Positions 1 through 12,228 of a stretch of 20,229 nt of DNA are shown piece by piece (positions within the stretch are counted from its first letter, which is position 1; each line of letters starts with the position of its first letter). The stretch lies in the NCBI GenBank assembly GCA_030041195.1, contig JASHOI010000115.1:1-20229 (forward strand). The letters run 5' to 3'. Made by a program: the position numbers and the translations under genes. The stretch comes from Streptosporangiaceae bacterium (lineage in GTDB: Bacteria; Actinomycetota; Actinomycetes; Streptosporangiales; Streptosporangiaceae). Under the pieces are notes generated by a model. It had not been told where the DNA came from, searched no databases, and saw only the letters and a list, made by a program, of their open reading frames with translations.

Positions 1-936
1 GGCCGGGGGCAGCGCGTACAGCCACACCAGGCCGACCAGCGTTCCGGCCAGCGCCGCGGGGGAGTAGCGCAGCTGCGTGTAGGCGCTGCGGGCGATCATG
101 TTCCACAGGCCGGACAGGCGCGGGTACGGCCTGCGGCTGACCACGCTGGTGGTGAGCCCGAGCCAGCAGCGCACCGGTTCCGGCGGGCGCTTCAGCAGCC
201 GGCCGAGCGCCACGTCGTCAATGCGGGCGCCGCGGATCCGCTGCAGGCCGCCCGCAGCCTGCAGCGCGTCGCGGCGCACCAGCATGCACCCGCCGGCGGC
301 GGCCGCGGTGCGCGCCCCCGGCCTGTTGACCCGCCGGAACGGGTAGAGCTGGGCGAAGAAGTAAACGAACGCCGGTACCAGCAGCCGCTCCCAGAAGCTG
401 GCCGCCCGCAGCAGCGCCATCTGCGAGACGAGCCCGCGGTCGTCCGCCTCGGCCGCACGGACCAGGGCGGCGACGGTGCCGGGCGCGTAGCCGATGTCGG
501 CGTCGGTGAACAACACGTAGCTGGCGTCGCCCGCCGAGCGCAGCCCCTGCTCCATGGCCCAGACCTTGCCCGCCCAGCCGGCCGGGGTCGGGCAACCGGC
601 CACGAGGCGTAGCCGTTCCGGCCCGTTTTGCCGGGATAGCGTCCGGGCGACGGACGCGGTGCCGTCGGAACTGTCGTCGTCGACGAGCACAACCGTGAAG
701 ACGCCGGGGTAATCCTGCCCGAGGAGCGTCGGCAGCGTGCCGGGCAGCACCGCCGCCTCGTTCCTGGCCGGCACGACCGCGGCCACGCTCGGCCACGCCG
801 GCGGGTCGGCGGCCGCCGACGGCAGCCGCTGGCCGGTGCGCCAGTAACCCCCGTGGCCGGCCAGCAGGTACGCCCAGGTGATCGCCGCGAGGACGCACGC
901 GGCGGCGAGGATCGGCACCGGCACAGCGTGGCACAT
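1..936 (-). CDS. hpnB: HpnB-like family 2 glycosyltransferase (3' end cut by window edge)
   Basis: This is a membrane-associated GT-A glycosyltransferase resembling the hopene-associated HpnB family, which is found with hopanoid genes and whose acceptor is not firmly known. The frame stays open for 312 codons to the window edge. It shows an N-terminal hydrophobic segment (about residues 8-26), the GT2 opening VVPARNEAAV, VVLVDDDSSDG (82-92), the metal-binding DXD-type TDADIG (144-149, D145/D147), FWERLLVPAFVYFFAQLYPF, the AAAGGCMLVRR motif and IRGARIDDVALG near the acceptor site. A hydrophobic stretch begins at the visible C-terminus (LVGLVWLYALPP). Family members are near 380-400 residues, so roughly 70-90 residues are probably missing. 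The ATG at 936 lacks a clear ribosome site, so a GTG a few codons downstream is possible. It is divergent from uvrC across 71 bases. No hopanoid biosynthesis gene is visible nearby, so the hopanoid role is inferred from family resemblance only. Confidence 0.82.
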   Translation of the reverse strand, partial: MCHAVPVPILAAACVLAAITWAYLLAGHGGYWRTGQRLPSAAADPPAWPSVAAVVPARNEAAVLPGTLPTLLGQDYPGVFTVVLVDDDSSDGTASVARTLSRQNGPERLRLVAGCPTPAGWAGKVWAMEQGLRSAGDASYVLFTDADIGYAPGTVAALVRAAEADDRGLVSQMALLRAASFWERLLVPAFVYFFAQLYPFRRVNRPGARTAAAAGGCMLVRRDALQAAGGLQRIRGARIDDVALGRLLKRPPEPVRCWLGLTTSVVSRRPYPRLSGLWNMIARSAYTQLRYSPAALAGTLVGLVWLYALPPA

Positions 937-969
937 CGTGCCGCGGCGCCGGCCGCGTGCCCGGCGCAA

Positions 970-1008
970 TGACCGCTCGACCGCGGCCGCGCGCATAGAG
1001 TTGCTTCG
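970..1008 (+). promoter_or_regulatory. Candidate uvrC promoter with leaderless start
   Basis: A -10-like TAGAGT lies at 996-1001, so the expected transcription start falls on or beside the GTG at 1008. No purine-rich ribosome site precedes that GTG (the bases are TTGCTTC). A weak -35-like TGACCG sits at 970-975 with a long spacer of 20 bases. Leaderless mRNAs are common in actinobacteria. The call rests on position and motif only. Confidence 0.35.
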
Positions 1009-3041
1009 TGGCAGATCCGGCGACCTACCGGCCGGCTCCCGGCTCGATCCCCGAGTCCCCGGGCGTCTACCGGTTCCGCGACGAGCGGGGCCGCGTGATC
1101 TACGTCGGCAAGGCCAAGAACCTGCGGTCCCGGCTGAACTCCTACTTCGCCGACTTCGCGGGGATGCACCCGCGCACCCAGTCCATGGTGCGGTCGGCGG
1201 CCGCGGTGGACTGGACCGTGGTCGGCACCGAGGTGGAGGCGCTCCAGCTCGAGTACTCCTGGATCAAGGAGTTCGACCCCCGGTTCAACGTCCGGTACCG
1301 CGACGACAAGAGCTACCCGTACCTGGCCGTCACCATGGACGAGGAGTACCCGCGGGTGATGGTGATGCGGGGCGCGCGGCGGCGCGGGGTTCGGTACTTC
1401 GGCCCCTACTCGCACGCCTGGGCGATCAGGGAGACCGTGGACACGCTGCTGCGGGTGTTCCCGGTCCGGACCTGCTCGGCCGGGGTGTTCAAGCGGGCGG
1501 GCCAGATCGGCAGGCCCTGCCTGCTCGGCTACATCGGCAAGTGCTCGGCGCCGTGCGTGGGCCGGATAGACGCGCTGTCGCACCGGCATCTGGCCGAGGA
1601 GTTCTGCGACTTCATGGCCGGCCAGACCGGGAAGTTCATCCGGCGGCTCGAGAACGAGATGCGCCGCGCCGCCGACGCCGAGGAGTACGAGCGCGCCGCG
1701 CGGCTCCGCGACGACATCCAGGCCCTGAACCGGGCCCTGGAGAAGCAGGCGGTGGTGCTCGGCGGCGGCACCGACTGCGACGTGATCGCGCTGGCCGAAG
1801 ACCAGCTCGAGGCGGCCGTGCAGGTGTTCTACGTGCGCGGCGGGCGGGTACGCGGGCAGCGGGGCTGGGTGGTCGACAAGGTTGAGGAGATCACCCCGGG
1901 CGAGCTCGTCGAGCAGTTCCTCGGCCAGGTATACGGCGAGGACCCGGTGGCCAGGCAGAACGCCGCGACCCGCACCGAGCGCGCGCAGCGCGGCGGCCAG
2001 CGACGGGCGATCGGTGACAGCCAGCGGCCCGACGCGCCGGTGCCGCGCGAGGTCCTGGTGCCGGTGCTGCCGCCCGGGGCCGAGGCGCTCGAGGAATGGC
2101 TCGGCGAGCGGCGCGGCGGCCGGGTGAGCCTGCGGGTCCCGCAGCGCGGGGACAAGAAGGCCCTGCTCGACACCGTCGCCAGGAACGCCGCCGAGGCGCT
2201 GGCGCTGCACAAGACCAAGCGTGCCAGCGACCTGACCACCCGGAGCCGTGCGCTGCACGAGATCCAGGAGGCGCTCGGCCTCGACGAGGCACCGCTGCGG
2301 ATCGAGTGCTACGACGTCTCCAACCTGCAGGGCACGCACGTCGTGGCGTCCATGATCGTTTTTGAGGACGGCCTGGCCCGCAAGTCCGAGTACCGCAGAT
2401 TCAGCATCCGCGGCGTGGACGGCACCGACGACGTCGCCTCGATCCACGAGGTCATCTCGCGCCGGTTCCGGCGCTACCTCGAGGAGCGGGAGGAAACCGG
2501 CGAGCTCGACGTGCTCGGCGACCGGGAGGAAGACGACGAGCCCGGCGTGGTCACGCCGCCGCGCCGCAAGTTCGCCTACCCGCCGAACCTGGTGGTCATC
2601 GACGGCGGGCCGGCCCAGGTGGCGGCCGCGGCCCGGGCCCTCGAGGAGCTGAGCATCGACGACGTGTCGGTCTGCGGCCTGGCCAAGCGCCTCGAGGAGG
2701 TCTGGCTGCCCGGCGCGGACGGCCCGGTGATCATGCCGCGCACCAGCGAGGGGCTCTACCTGCTGCAGCGGGTGCGGGACGAGGCGCACCGGTTCGCGAT
2801 CACCTACCACAGGAAGAAGCGGTCGGCGGCGCTCACGACCAGCGAGCTCGACGCGGTTCCCGGGCTCGGCCCGGCCCGGAAGGCCACGCTGCTGCGGCAT
2901 TTCGGCTCCGTTCGCCGGATCGCGGGAGCTAGCGTGGACGAGATAGCCGGCCTGCCGGGCATCGGGCCGCGGATCGCCGAGACGATCGCGGCGGCCCTGC
3001 ACCCAGGTACGGCGACAGTCAGCGGGGGAGGTACGCCGTGA
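1008..3041 (+). CDS. uvrC: UvrABC excinuclease subunit C
   Basis: UvrC makes both incisions around a DNA lesion in nucleotide excision repair, after UvrA/UvrB have loaded. The 677-residue product has the full architecture. The N-terminal GIY-YIG nuclease spans about 17-100 ([20 protein letters not shown] at 18-37). A Cys-containing linker follows ([12 protein letters not shown]). The UVR motif that contacts UvrB is near 208-246. The RNase H-like 5' nuclease domain includes [12 protein letters not shown] (433-444, catalytic Asp436) and VIDGGPAQV. The C-terminal tandem helix-hairpin-helix (about 614-665) carries [10 protein letters not shown] and [11 protein letters not shown]. An acidic, Arg-containing insert (DREEDDEPG) in the nuclease domain is usual for actinobacteria. 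The GTG start places the GIY motif correctly; no upstream start gives a ribosome site. The stop overlaps the rapZ start by four bases, making it the first gene of a coupled operon. Confidence 0.97.
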   Translation: MADPATYRPAPGSIPESPGVYRFRDERGRVIYVGKAKNLRSRLNSYFADFAGMHPRTQSMVRSAAAVDWTVVGTEVEALQLEYSWIKEFDPRFNVRYRDDKSYPYLAVTMDEEYPRVMVMRGARRRGVRYFGPYSHAWAIRETVDTLLRVFPVRTCSAGVFKRAGQIGRPCLLGYIGKCSAPCVGRIDALSHRHLAEEFCDFMAGQTGKFIRRLENEMRRAADAEEYERAARLRDDIQALNRALEKQAVVLGGGTDCDVIALAEDQLEAAVQVFYVRGGRVRGQRGWVVDKVEEITPGELVEQFLGQVYGEDPVARQNAATRTERAQRGGQRRAIGDSQRPDAPVPREVLVPVLPPGAEALEEWLGERRGGRVSLRVPQRGDKKALLDTVARNAAEALALHKTKRASDLTTRSRALHEIQEALGLDEAPLRIECYDVSNLQGTHVVASMIVFEDGLARKSEYRRFSIRGVDGTDDVASIHEVISRRFRRYLEEREETGELDVLGDREEDDEPGVVTPPRRKFAYPPNLVVIDGGPAQVAAAARALEELSIDDVSVCGLAKRLEEVWLPGADGPVIMPRTSEGLYLLQRVRDEAHRFAITYHRKKRSAALTTSELDAVPGLGPARKATLLRHFGSVRRIAGASVDEIAGLPGIGPRIAETIAAALHPGTATVSGGGTP

Positions 3042-3931
3042 GGCCCGACAGCCCGGCGGACGGGGAGGGCCCGGTCCCGGAGATCGTCATCATCACCGGC
3101 ATGTCGGGGGCCGGCCGGAGCACGGCGGCGAAGTCGCTCGAGGACCTCGACTGGTTCGTGGCCGACAACCTGCCGCCGGACCTGCTGCCGACCATGCTGG
3201 ATCTGGCCGGGCGGGCCCAGGGCGCGGTGCCCAGGCTGGCCGCGGTCGTCGACGTGCGCAGCCGCGCGTTCAGCACCGACCTGAAGTCGGTCGTCGGCGA
3301 CCTCGAGGCCAGGGGCACCCGGCCCTACATCGTGTTCCTCGAGGCCAGCGACGAGACCCTGGTCCGCAGGTTCGAGAGCGTGCGCCGCCCCCATCCGCTG
3401 CAGGAGGGCCGCCGGGTCGTGGACGGGATCGCCGCCGAGCGCGAGCAACTGCAGGGGGTCCGCGGCGAGGCCGACCTGGTGCTGGACACGTCGCGGCTCA
3501 ACGTGCATGAGCTGCGGGCCATGATGCGGGATGCCTTCGGCGGCGACGCGGAAACCGCGATGCGCGTGAACGTCGTGTCGTTCGGGTTCAAGTACGGGCT
3601 GCCGGTCGACGCCGACATGGTGGCTGACTGCCGGTTCCTGCCCAATCCGCACTGGGTCCCCGACCTTGCCCCGCTGACCGGGCAGGACGAGGCGGTCAGG
3701 CAGTACGTCCTTGGCCAGGAGGGCGCGGCCGAGTTCCTCGGCTGCTACGTCGACGCGGTGCGGGTGACGCTGGCGGGCTACCAGCGCGAGGGAAAGCACC
3801 ACGTGATGCTCGCGGTGGGCTGCACCGGCGGGAAGCACCGCAGCGTCGTGATGGCCGAGCAGATCGCCGCCCGGCTGGGCGGCTCGGGGGCGACCGTGCG
3901 CGTGCTGCACAGAGACCTAGGACGCGAGTGA
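3038..3931 (+). CDS. rapZ: RapZ/YvcJ-family P-loop nucleotide-binding regulator
   Basis: This is a P-loop protein of the RapZ (YvcJ/YhbJ) family. In enterobacteria RapZ is an RNA-binding adaptor controlling glucosamine-6-phosphate synthase through small RNAs; in Gram-positives it binds and hydrolyses NTPs and its target is less clear. The 297-residue product shows Walker A GMSGAGRS (21-28), [10 protein letters not shown] (42-51), a Walker B-like VVDVRSRAF (70-78), RRPHPLQ (116-122), and the C-terminal domain with [13 protein letters not shown] (177-189), LPNPHW (201-206) and [10 protein letters not shown] (261-270). The length is normal for the family. GTG 3038 overlaps the uvrC TGA (GTGA), and a strong ribosome site GGGGGAGG lies at 3024-3031. 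It sits between uvrC and yvcK, the standard actinobacterial order, so function is tied to envelope/carbon balance by context rather than by direct evidence here. Confidence 0.95.
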   Translation: MRPDSPADGEGPVPEIVIITGMSGAGRSTAAKSLEDLDWFVADNLPPDLLPTMLDLAGRAQGAVPRLAAVVDVRSRAFSTDLKSVVGDLEARGTRPYIVFLEASDETLVRRFESVRRPHPLQEGRRVVDGIAAEREQLQGVRGEADLVLDTSRLNVHELRAMMRDAFGGDAETAMRVNVVSFGFKYGLPVDADMVADCRFLPNPHWVPDLAPLTGQDEAVRQYVLGQEGAAEFLGCYVDAVRVTLAGYQREGKHHVMLAVGCTGGKHRSVVMAEQIAARLGGSGATVRVLHRDLGRE

Positions 3932-4917
3932 ACGACGGGATGGCGGATCGCCCCGGGCGAGCGGGACGCCCGGTGAGCCCCAAGGTTGTGGCGTTCGGCG
4001 GCGGCCACGGCCTGTTCGCCTCGCTGTCCGCGCTGCGTAGGGTGACCCGCCAGCTCACCGCGGTGGTGACCGTGGCCGACGACGGCGGTTCCAGCGGCAG
4101 GCTGCGCCGGCAGTACGGCGTGCTGCCGCCCGGGGACCTGCGCATGGCCCTGGCGGCGCTGTGCGGCGACGATGCCTGGGGCACCACGTGGAGCCGCGTT
4201 GTGCAGCACCGCTTCACCGGTGACGCCGAGCTCGGCGGCCACGCGGTCGGCAACGTCCTGATCGTGGCGCTCTGGGAGCTTCTCGGCGACACCGTGCAGG
4301 GCCTGGACTGGGTCGGGCGCCTGCTCGGCGCGCACGGGCGGGTGCTGCCGATGGCCTCGGTCCCGCTCGATCTCGCCGCCGAGGTCGAGGGCGCCGATCC
4401 GTCCCGCCCCTACGAGATCAGCACCGTTCGCGGCCAGGTCGCATGCGCGACAACCACCGGGCGGGTACGGTCGATGTCATTGATTCCCGCTGACCCGCCC
4501 GCGTGCCCCGAGGCAGTGGCCGCGGTCGGGGCGGCGGACTGGGTGGTCCTCGGGCCCGGTTCCTGGTTTACCAGCGTGCTCCCGCACCTGCTGGTCCCAG
4601 GGCTCGCCGATGCGCTGGTGACCACGCAGGCGCGCAGGCTGGTCGCGCTGAACCTGGCGCCGCAGCCGGGCGAGACCGAGGGGTTCTCGCCGCACGCACA
4701 CCTGGAGGTACTGGCCGACCATGCTCCGGAGCTGACCGTAGACGTGGTGCTCGCTGACCGCGGCGCGGCCAGCGGTTCCTGGGCCGAGCTGGAAAAGGCG
4801 GCCGCCGTTCTCGGCGGCAGGCTGGTGCTGGCGGACCTGGCCATGGGGGACGGATCGCCGCGCCACGATCCGCGGCTGCTGGCGGGCGCATTCGCGCAGA
4901 TTTTCGAGGGGGAGTGA
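3928..4917 (+). CDS. yvcK: YvcK/CofD-family gluconeogenesis factor
   Basis: This is a member of the CofD-like YvcK family. In Bacillus and mycobacteria (CuvA) it is needed for growth and envelope synthesis on gluconeogenic carbon, and it binds UDP-sugars. The 329-residue product has the family's signatures in order: [18 protein letters not shown] (20-37), [15 protein letters not shown] (47-61), [13 protein letters not shown] (66-78), [13 protein letters not shown] (103-115), [16 protein letters not shown] (207-222) and NLAPQPGET (242-250). The N-terminal 15 or so residues are variable and the GTG at about 3973 (before SPKVV) is an alternative start. GTG 3928 was chosen because its GTGA overlap with the rapZ stop repeats the coupling seen at uvrC/rapZ. 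The protein is cytosolic; no membrane segment or signal peptide is visible. Confidence 0.94.
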   Translation: MNDGMADRPGRAGRPVSPKVVAFGGGHGLFASLSALRRVTRQLTAVVTVADDGGSSGRLRRQYGVLPPGDLRMALAALCGDDAWGTTWSRVVQHRFTGDAELGGHAVGNVLIVALWELLGDTVQGLDWVGRLLGAHGRVLPMASVPLDLAAEVEGADPSRPYEISTVRGQVACATTTGRVRSMSLIPADPPACPEAVAAVGAADWVVLGPGSWFTSVLPHLLVPGLADALVTTQARRLVALNLAPQPGETEGFSPHAHLEVLADHAPELTVDVVLADRGAASGSWAELEKAAAVLGGRLVLADLAMGDGSPRHDPRLLAGAFAQIFEGE

Positions 4918-4922
4918 CACCG

Positions 4923-5903
4923 ATGGCCATGACTGGCCTGGTGAAGGACGAGCTCAGCCGGATCGTCGTGCTGAAGCCCTGCTGCCGCAAGGCAGAGGTG
5001 TCCACGCTGCTGCGGTTCGCTGGTGGGCTGCACCTGGCCGCGGGCCGGATCGTGGTCGAGGCGGAACTCGACACCGGGGCGGCGGCGCGGCGGCTCCGCA
5101 AGGACGTTGCCGAGGTGTTCGGCCATTCCTCGGAGCTGATCGTGCTGGCCCCCAGCGGCCTGCGCAAGGGCAACCGCTACGTGGTGCGGGTGACCAAGGA
5201 CGGCGAGAGCCTGGCCCGCCAGACCGGCCTGGTCGACGGCCACGGCCGCCCGGTGCGCGGGCTGCCCCGGCAGGTGGTGTCCGGGACCACCTGTGACTGC
5301 GAATCCGCATGGCGGGGGGCCTTCCTGGCGCACGGCAGCCTCACCGAGCCGGGCCGCTCGATGTCGCTCGAGGTCACCTGCCCCGGCCCGGAGGCCGCCC
5401 TGGCCATGGTCGGCGCGGCGCGCCGGCTCAAGATCCACGCCAAGGCTCGCGAGGTGCGCGGGGTGGACCGGGTCGTGATCAGGGATGGCGACGCGATCAG
5501 CGCGCTGCTGACCAGGCTCGGCGCGCACGACTCCATGCTCGCCTGGGAGGACCGGCGGATGCGCCGCGAGGTCCGGGCGACGGCGAACCGGCTCGCCAAC
5601 TTCGACGACGCCAACCTGCGGCGCAGCGCCAGAGCCGCGGTCGCCGCGGGCGCCAGGGTCGAGCGGGCGCTCGAGATTCTCGGCAACGGCGCCCCCGAGC
5701 ACCTGATCGTGGCGGGCGAACTGCGGATCAAGCACCGCCAGGCCAGCCTGGAGGAACTCGGCCAGCTCGCCGAGCCCGCGCTGACCAAGGACGCGATCGC
5801 CGGCCGAATCCGCAGGCTGCTGGCGCTGGCCGACCGGCGTGCCATCGAACTCGGCATCCCTGGCACCGAGGCGCATCTGACCGCGGAGATGCTCGCGCCC
5901 TGA
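4923..5903 (+). CDS. whiA: Sporulation/cell-division transcription factor WhiA
   Basis: WhiA works with WhiB to switch on cell division and chromosome segregation genes during actinomycete sporulation, and it autoregulates. The 326-residue product has an N-terminal LAGLIDADG-like fold that has lost nuclease activity (about 1-200: [53 protein letters not shown]) and a C-terminal helix-turn-helix ([17 protein letters not shown] and [19 protein letters not shown]). Start choice: a GTG at 4914 overlaps the yvcK stop, but the ribosome site GGGGGAG (4908-4914) runs into it; the ATG at 4923 lies 8 bases beyond that site and gives the family's usual N-terminus [11 protein letters not shown]. It is the last gene of the uvrC-rapZ-yvcK-whiA operon; hairpins follow. 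Its presence is the strongest hint of a differentiating actinobacterium. Confidence 0.96.
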   Translation: MAMTGLVKDELSRIVVLKPCCRKAEVSTLLRFAGGLHLAAGRIVVEAELDTGAAARRLRKDVAEVFGHSSELIVLAPSGLRKGNRYVVRVTKDGESLARQTGLVDGHGRPVRGLPRQVVSGTTCDCESAWRGAFLAHGSLTEPGRSMSLEVTCPGPEAALAMVGAARRLKIHAKAREVRGVDRVVIRDGDAISALLTRLGAHDSMLAWEDRRMRREVRATANRLANFDDANLRRSARAAVAAGARVERALEILGNGAPEHLIVAGELRIKHRQASLEELGQLAEPALTKDAIAGRIRRLLALADRRAIELGIPGTEAHLTAEMLAP

Positions 5904-5949
5904 CCGGCGCGCGTTCCTGATCCTTTCGTTCCTGCTCAGACACGTCCCT

Positions 5950-5990
5950 GGCGCTGCGCGCCAAGCGCCCGCCAAGCCGCTTCCAAGCGG
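5950..5990 (+). terminator. Tandem hairpins after whiA
   Basis: Two inverted repeats follow the whiA stop. The first is GGCGCT (5950-5955) with AGCGCC (5964-5969), loop 8. The second is CCGCTT (5977-5982) with AAGCGG (5985-5990), loop 2 or, if the stem is shortened, 4. There is no T-run, as is usual for GC-rich actinobacterial terminators. They could equally be an operator for the downstream lipoprotein gene, since no clear promoter is visible in 5904-6038. Confidence 0.4.
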
Positions 5991-6038
5991 TGCCGCGCAG
6001 ACTGCGCCCGGGGAACTCCTGTCGAGAGAAGGAACGGT

Positions 6039-9108
<3,070 letters not shown>

Positions 9109-9118
9109 GGGCGCCGCC

Positions 9119-10342
9119 GTGCGGGGGATAGATGATCTCGACGTCGAGGGCAAGACCGTACTGCTGCGCGCCGACCTGAACACGCCGCTCGACGGGACGA
9201 GAATCACCGACGACGGCCGGATCCGGGCCAGCCTGCCGACGATCACCAGGCTCCTCGGCCGGGGTGCGAGGATCTTGGTCATCGCGCACCTGGGCCGTCC
9301 GTCAGGAGCCAGTTACGCCGAGCGGGCCGCCGGTGGCCCGTCGCTGCGGCCGGTCGCCGAGCGGCTCTCGGAGCTGCTTGGCCAGGAGGTGCCGCTCGCC
9401 GCCGACGTGGCCGGGGAGTCCGCGGCAGCGCTCGCGGCCGGCCTCGCGGACGGGGAGATCGGGATGGTGGAGAACATCCGCTTCGAGCCGGCCGAGACCA
9501 GCAAGGACGACGCCGAGCGAGCCGGCCTCGCCCGGCGGCTCGCGGCGCTGGCGGGACCGGATGGACGGTACGTGGCCGACGGGTTCGGCGCCCTGCACCG
9601 CAAGCACGCCAGCGTGTACGACCTGCCGGCGCTGCTGCCGCACGCCGCAGGGAACCTGGTACTTGACGAGGTCGCGGTGCTCCGCAGGCTCACCGAGAAC
9701 CCGGAGCGGCCGTACGTCGTTGTGCTCGGCGGCGCGAAGCCCTCGGACAAGCTGGCGGTCATCGCCAACCTGATCGGCAGCGCCGACCGGCTGATCATCG
9801 GCGGCGGGATGTCCTACACGTTCCTCAAGGCGCAGGGACACGAGGTGGGCAAGTCACTGCTGGAGGAGGACATGATCCCGCGGGTGACCGAGCTGCTCGC
9901 CGAGGCGGACCGGCGCGGGGTCGAGGTGGTGCTTCCGGTCGACCTGGTCGCGGCGACGCACTACGGTGCCGACGCCGAGCACGAGCCGGTGCTGGTCACC
10001 GAGTTCCCCGCCGACCGGGAAAGCCTCGACATGGGCCCGGCTACCAGGGCGCGGTTCGCCGAGAAGCTCGCGGACGCCAAGACCGTGTTCTGGAACGGCC
10101 CGGTCGGCGTGTTCGAGTTCCCCGCGTTCTCCGAAGGCACCCGTGCGGTCGCCGAGGCGATCGGCAGGGTGGACGGGCTGACCGTGGTCGGTGGCGGTGA
10201 CTCGGCGGCCGCGGTCCGGATCCTCGGAATTCCCGAGGACTCGTTCACGCACATCTCGACCGGCGGCGGGGCCAGCCTTGAGTACCTCGAGGGCCGGCGG
10301 CTGCCCGGGCTCGTGGCCCTGGACGACGGGTCGGCGGCGTGA
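9119..10342 (+). CDS. pgk: Phosphoglycerate kinase
   Basis: This enzyme transfers the acyl phosphate of 1,3-bisphosphoglycerate to ADP, giving ATP and 3-phosphoglycerate. The 407-residue product shows the signature [13 protein letters not shown] (14-26), AHLGRPSG (56-63), [11 protein letters not shown] (116-126), [12 protein letters not shown] (154-165), [12 protein letters not shown] (201-212), [20 protein letters not shown] (228-247), [10 protein letters not shown] (324-333) and GGGDSAAAV plus [15 protein letters not shown] (358-392) in the nucleotide-binding lobe. The open frame extends upstream through the gap 3' end, but GTG 9119 yields the expected N-terminus and has GAGGG (9107-9111) at a good distance. 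The stop overlaps the tpiA start (GTGA). The motif DGFG for the commoner DAFG and GGAKPSDK for GGxKVSDK are mild variants. Confidence 0.97.
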   Translation: MRGIDDLDVEGKTVLLRADLNTPLDGTRITDDGRIRASLPTITRLLGRGARILVIAHLGRPSGASYAERAAGGPSLRPVAERLSELLGQEVPLAADVAGESAAALAAGLADGEIGMVENIRFEPAETSKDDAERAGLARRLAALAGPDGRYVADGFGALHRKHASVYDLPALLPHAAGNLVLDEVAVLRRLTENPERPYVVVLGGAKPSDKLAVIANLIGSADRLIIGGGMSYTFLKAQGHEVGKSLLEEDMIPRVTELLAEADRRGVEVVLPVDLVAATHYGADAEHEPVLVTEFPADRESLDMGPATRARFAEKLADAKTVFWNGPVGVFEFPAFSEGTRAVAEAIGRVDGLTVVGGGDSAAAVRILGIPEDSFTHISTGGGASLEYLEGRRLPGLVALDDGSAA

Positions 10343-11136
10343 GCCAGGCGCCGGTCAGGAAACCGCTGGTCGCCGGCAACTGGAAGATGCACAACAACCA
10401 TTTCCAGGCCATTGCGCTGACCCAGAAACTGGCGTTCATGCTGACCGACAAGGACTTTGACGCCGTCGACGTGGCCATCCTGCCGGCCTTCACGTCCCTG
10501 CGCAGCGTGCAGACGCTGGTCGAGGGCGACAAGCTCCGGCTGTCCTACGGCGCGCAGGACATCTCTGAGCACGACGAGGGCGCGTACACCGGCGACGTCT
10601 CGGGGCCGATGCTGGCCAAGCTCGGCTGCCAGTACGTGCTGGCCGGCCATTCCGAGCGGCGCCGGTACCACCACGAGGACGACGCGCTGGTGAACGCCAA
10701 GGTAAAGGCGGCTCTGAGGTCAGCGATCACCCCGGTGCTGTGCATCGGCGAGCCGCTCGAGGTGCGCCAGGCCGGTAACCAGATCCCGTACACGCTTACC
10801 CAGCTGGACGGCGGCCTGGCCGGTCTCACGGGCGAGCAGGTTGCGGGCATGGTCGTGGCCTACGAGCCGGTCTGGGCGATCGGGACCGGCGAGGTGGCAA
10901 CTCCCGAGGACGCCCAGGAAGTCTGCGGCGCCATTCGCGGCCGCGTTTCGGCCGTTCATGGGGACGGAGTGGCAGCCGGTGCGCGTATTCTGTATGGCGG
11001 GTCGGTGAAGCCAGACAACATGGCCGCGATCATGGCGCAACCGGACATCGATGGGGGCTTGGTGGGTGGTGCCAGCCTCGATGCCGGGGAATTCGTCAGG
11101 ATCTGCAGGTATCGTGAGCTGAGCGCCACCACCTGA
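10339..11136 (+). CDS. tpiA: Triosephosphate isomerase
   Basis: This enzyme interconverts dihydroxyacetone phosphate and glyceraldehyde-3-phosphate. The 265-residue (beta/alpha)8 protein carries all catalytic residues: the substrate-binding Lys16 in AGNWKMHNN (12-20), His104 in [10 protein letters not shown] (99-108) and the base Glu176 in [13 protein letters not shown] (172-184). The phosphate loop [11 protein letters not shown] (217-227) and GLVGGASLD (240-248) are also present. The GTG start overlaps the pgk stop by four bases, indicating translational coupling. The length is near the 250-260 norm. The secG gene follows after 31 bases. Confidence 0.98.
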   Translation: MSQAPVRKPLVAGNWKMHNNHFQAIALTQKLAFMLTDKDFDAVDVAILPAFTSLRSVQTLVEGDKLRLSYGAQDISEHDEGAYTGDVSGPMLAKLGCQYVLAGHSERRRYHHEDDALVNAKVKAALRSAITPVLCIGEPLEVRQAGNQIPYTLTQLDGGLAGLTGEQVAGMVVAYEPVWAIGTGEVATPEDAQEVCGAIRGRVSAVHGDGVAAGARILYGGSVKPDNMAAIMAQPDIDGGLVGGASLDAGEFVRICRYRELSATT

Positions 11137-11167
11137 GCGAAACGCCCGGAGGGGACCGGAACCAGCA

Positions 11168-11398
11168 GTGACACTCGCAATCTCAATCGTCCTGATCATC
11201 ACGAGCCTGCTCATGGTCGTGCTCGTGCTGCTGCACAAGGGCAAGGGCGGCGGCCTGTCCGACCTCTTCGGCGGGGGAGTCTCGTCAACTCTGGGGTCAT
11301 CGTCGGTTGTCGAGCGGAACCTCGACCGGATCACGGTCTTCACCGGGATCCTGTGGTTCCTCTGCATCGTCGGCCTTGGCCTGCTGCTTAACCGCTAA
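11168..11398 (+). CDS. secG: Protein-export translocase subunit SecG
   Basis: SecG is the small accessory subunit of the SecYEG channel and aids preprotein translocation. The 76-residue product has two membrane segments (about 3-22 and 55-74) separated by the conserved Gly-rich loop LLHKGKGGGLSDLFGGG (21-37) and a Ser-rich stretch, which is the typical SecG layout and length. The GTG at 11168 lies 13 bases after GGAGGGG (11148-11154), a rather long spacing. The position directly after tpiA is the usual actinobacterial order, and it is probably cotranscribed with gap-pgk-tpiA. Confidence 0.95.
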   Translation: MTLAISIVLIITSLLMVVLVLLHKGKGGGLSDLFGGGVSSTLGSSSVVERNLDRITVFTGILWFLCIVGLGLLLNR

Positions 11399-11472
11399 CA
11401 GCGGTGGCGGTCGGGCCGACAATCTCATCACGCACGCCAGGATTCAGCGGGTCATGGAGCAAGAGGTGAGCA

Positions 11473-11808
11473 GTGAGTAGTGGCAACGCCATCCGCGGCA
11501 GCCGCGTCGGCGCAGGCCCGATGGGTGAGGCAGAGCGCGGCGAGGCCGCACCGCGGGTTCGGGTGTCGTTCTGGTGCTGCAACCAGCACGAGACCGTGCC
11601 CAGTTTCGCCAGCGACGCTGCGGTCCCCGAAACGTGGGACTGCCCGCGGTGCGGATACCCGGCCGGCCAAGACCAGGCCAACCCGCCGGCGCCGCCGCAC
11701 GCGGAGCCATACAAGACGCACCTGGCTTACGTGAAGGAGCGGCGCAACGACACCGACGGCGCGGCGATCCTGGCCGAGGCCCTGGACCGGCTCCGCAGGG
11801 GCGCCTGA
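11473..11808 (+). CDS. rbpA: RNA polymerase-binding protein RbpA
   Basis: RbpA binds RNA polymerase and group 1/2 sigma factors and stabilises the promoter open complex; it is restricted to actinobacteria. The 111-residue product has the N-terminal tail and basic region (NAIRGSRVGAGPMGEAERGE, residues 5-24). The core domain has candidate zinc ligands in FWCCNQHE (Cys35/Cys36, His39) and WDCPRCG (Cys57, Cys60). The sigma-interacting C-terminal part is EPYKTHLAYVKERR with a terminal helix (78-109). The GTG start has AGAGGTG (11462-11468) upstream. Seventy-four bases separate it from secG; I see no convincing promoter there, so it may be read from the gap operon or have its own start. The next confident gene is convergent. 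Confidence 0.95.
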   Translation: MSSGNAIRGSRVGAGPMGEAERGEAAPRVRVSFWCCNQHETVPSFASDAAVPETWDCPRCGYPAGQDQANPPAPPHAEPYKTHLAYVKERRNDTDGAAILAEALDRLRRGA

Positions 11809-12072
11809 TCACGGCAGCCAGCCGGTGCCCCCCATCCGCCATGCCGCGCCCGCCACGGCCGTGATCCCGGCCACCTTCACCGCCGCGCTCACGGCAGGAC
11901 CAGAGCCTCGGCGCGGCCAGCGCCGCTTGATCACACGATGTATGTAGCCGGGCTTGCGGCATAGGTCCGGCCGCTTGGCGCGGTCCGTTCGAACCAGCCC
12001 GGTTTGACCTGCCGTAGCTTCCAGCGGGGGTGCTGCTTGAGCTGGTGGTCGCGTCGGCACGCACCGCCGCAC
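11809..12072 (-). CDS. Doubtful short ORF, convergent with rbpA
   Basis: An open frame of at most 87 residues ends immediately next to the rbpA stop. A shorter product of about 41 residues could start at a GTG near 11940 (VIKRRWPRRGSG). The C-terminal part has a basic patch followed by a weakly hydrophobic segment (VAGITAVAGAAW) and ends GGTGWLP, which would fit a tiny membrane-associated protein. I recognise no family. Cysteine- and proline-rich sequence upstream of about 11940 looks non-coding. It could be an artefact of GC-rich sequence. Confidence 0.22.
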   Translation of the reverse strand: MRRCVPTRPPAQAAPPLEATAGQTGLVRTDRAKRPDLCRKPGYIHRVIKRRWPRRGSGPAVSAAVKVAGITAVAGAAWRMGGTGWLP

Positions 12073-12228
12073 TTGCAGCGGCTGTTTGCGTCGTTGGCCA
12101 GTCCTTAAGTGCGGTCGGCCAGCAATTCGTTGCTCTACGCCAAAGCGCGCTCACGCCTGGTATGCGGACGCCGCAGAATCGGCCAGCTCATCCGAATCCA
12201 GGTCCGGTTTACCCGTGCCAGGCAGCTG

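Noticed and set aside
192..3002. A 936-codon leftward open frame antisense to uvrC and running out of frame through the glycosyltransferase
   Set aside because: Composition is typical of a shadow frame; UvrC and HpnB motifs lie in the other frames.
11981..12003. tRNA-like TTCGAAC motif
   Set aside because: The five bases on either side of the loop do not pair, and no acceptor or anticodon arm can be built around it.
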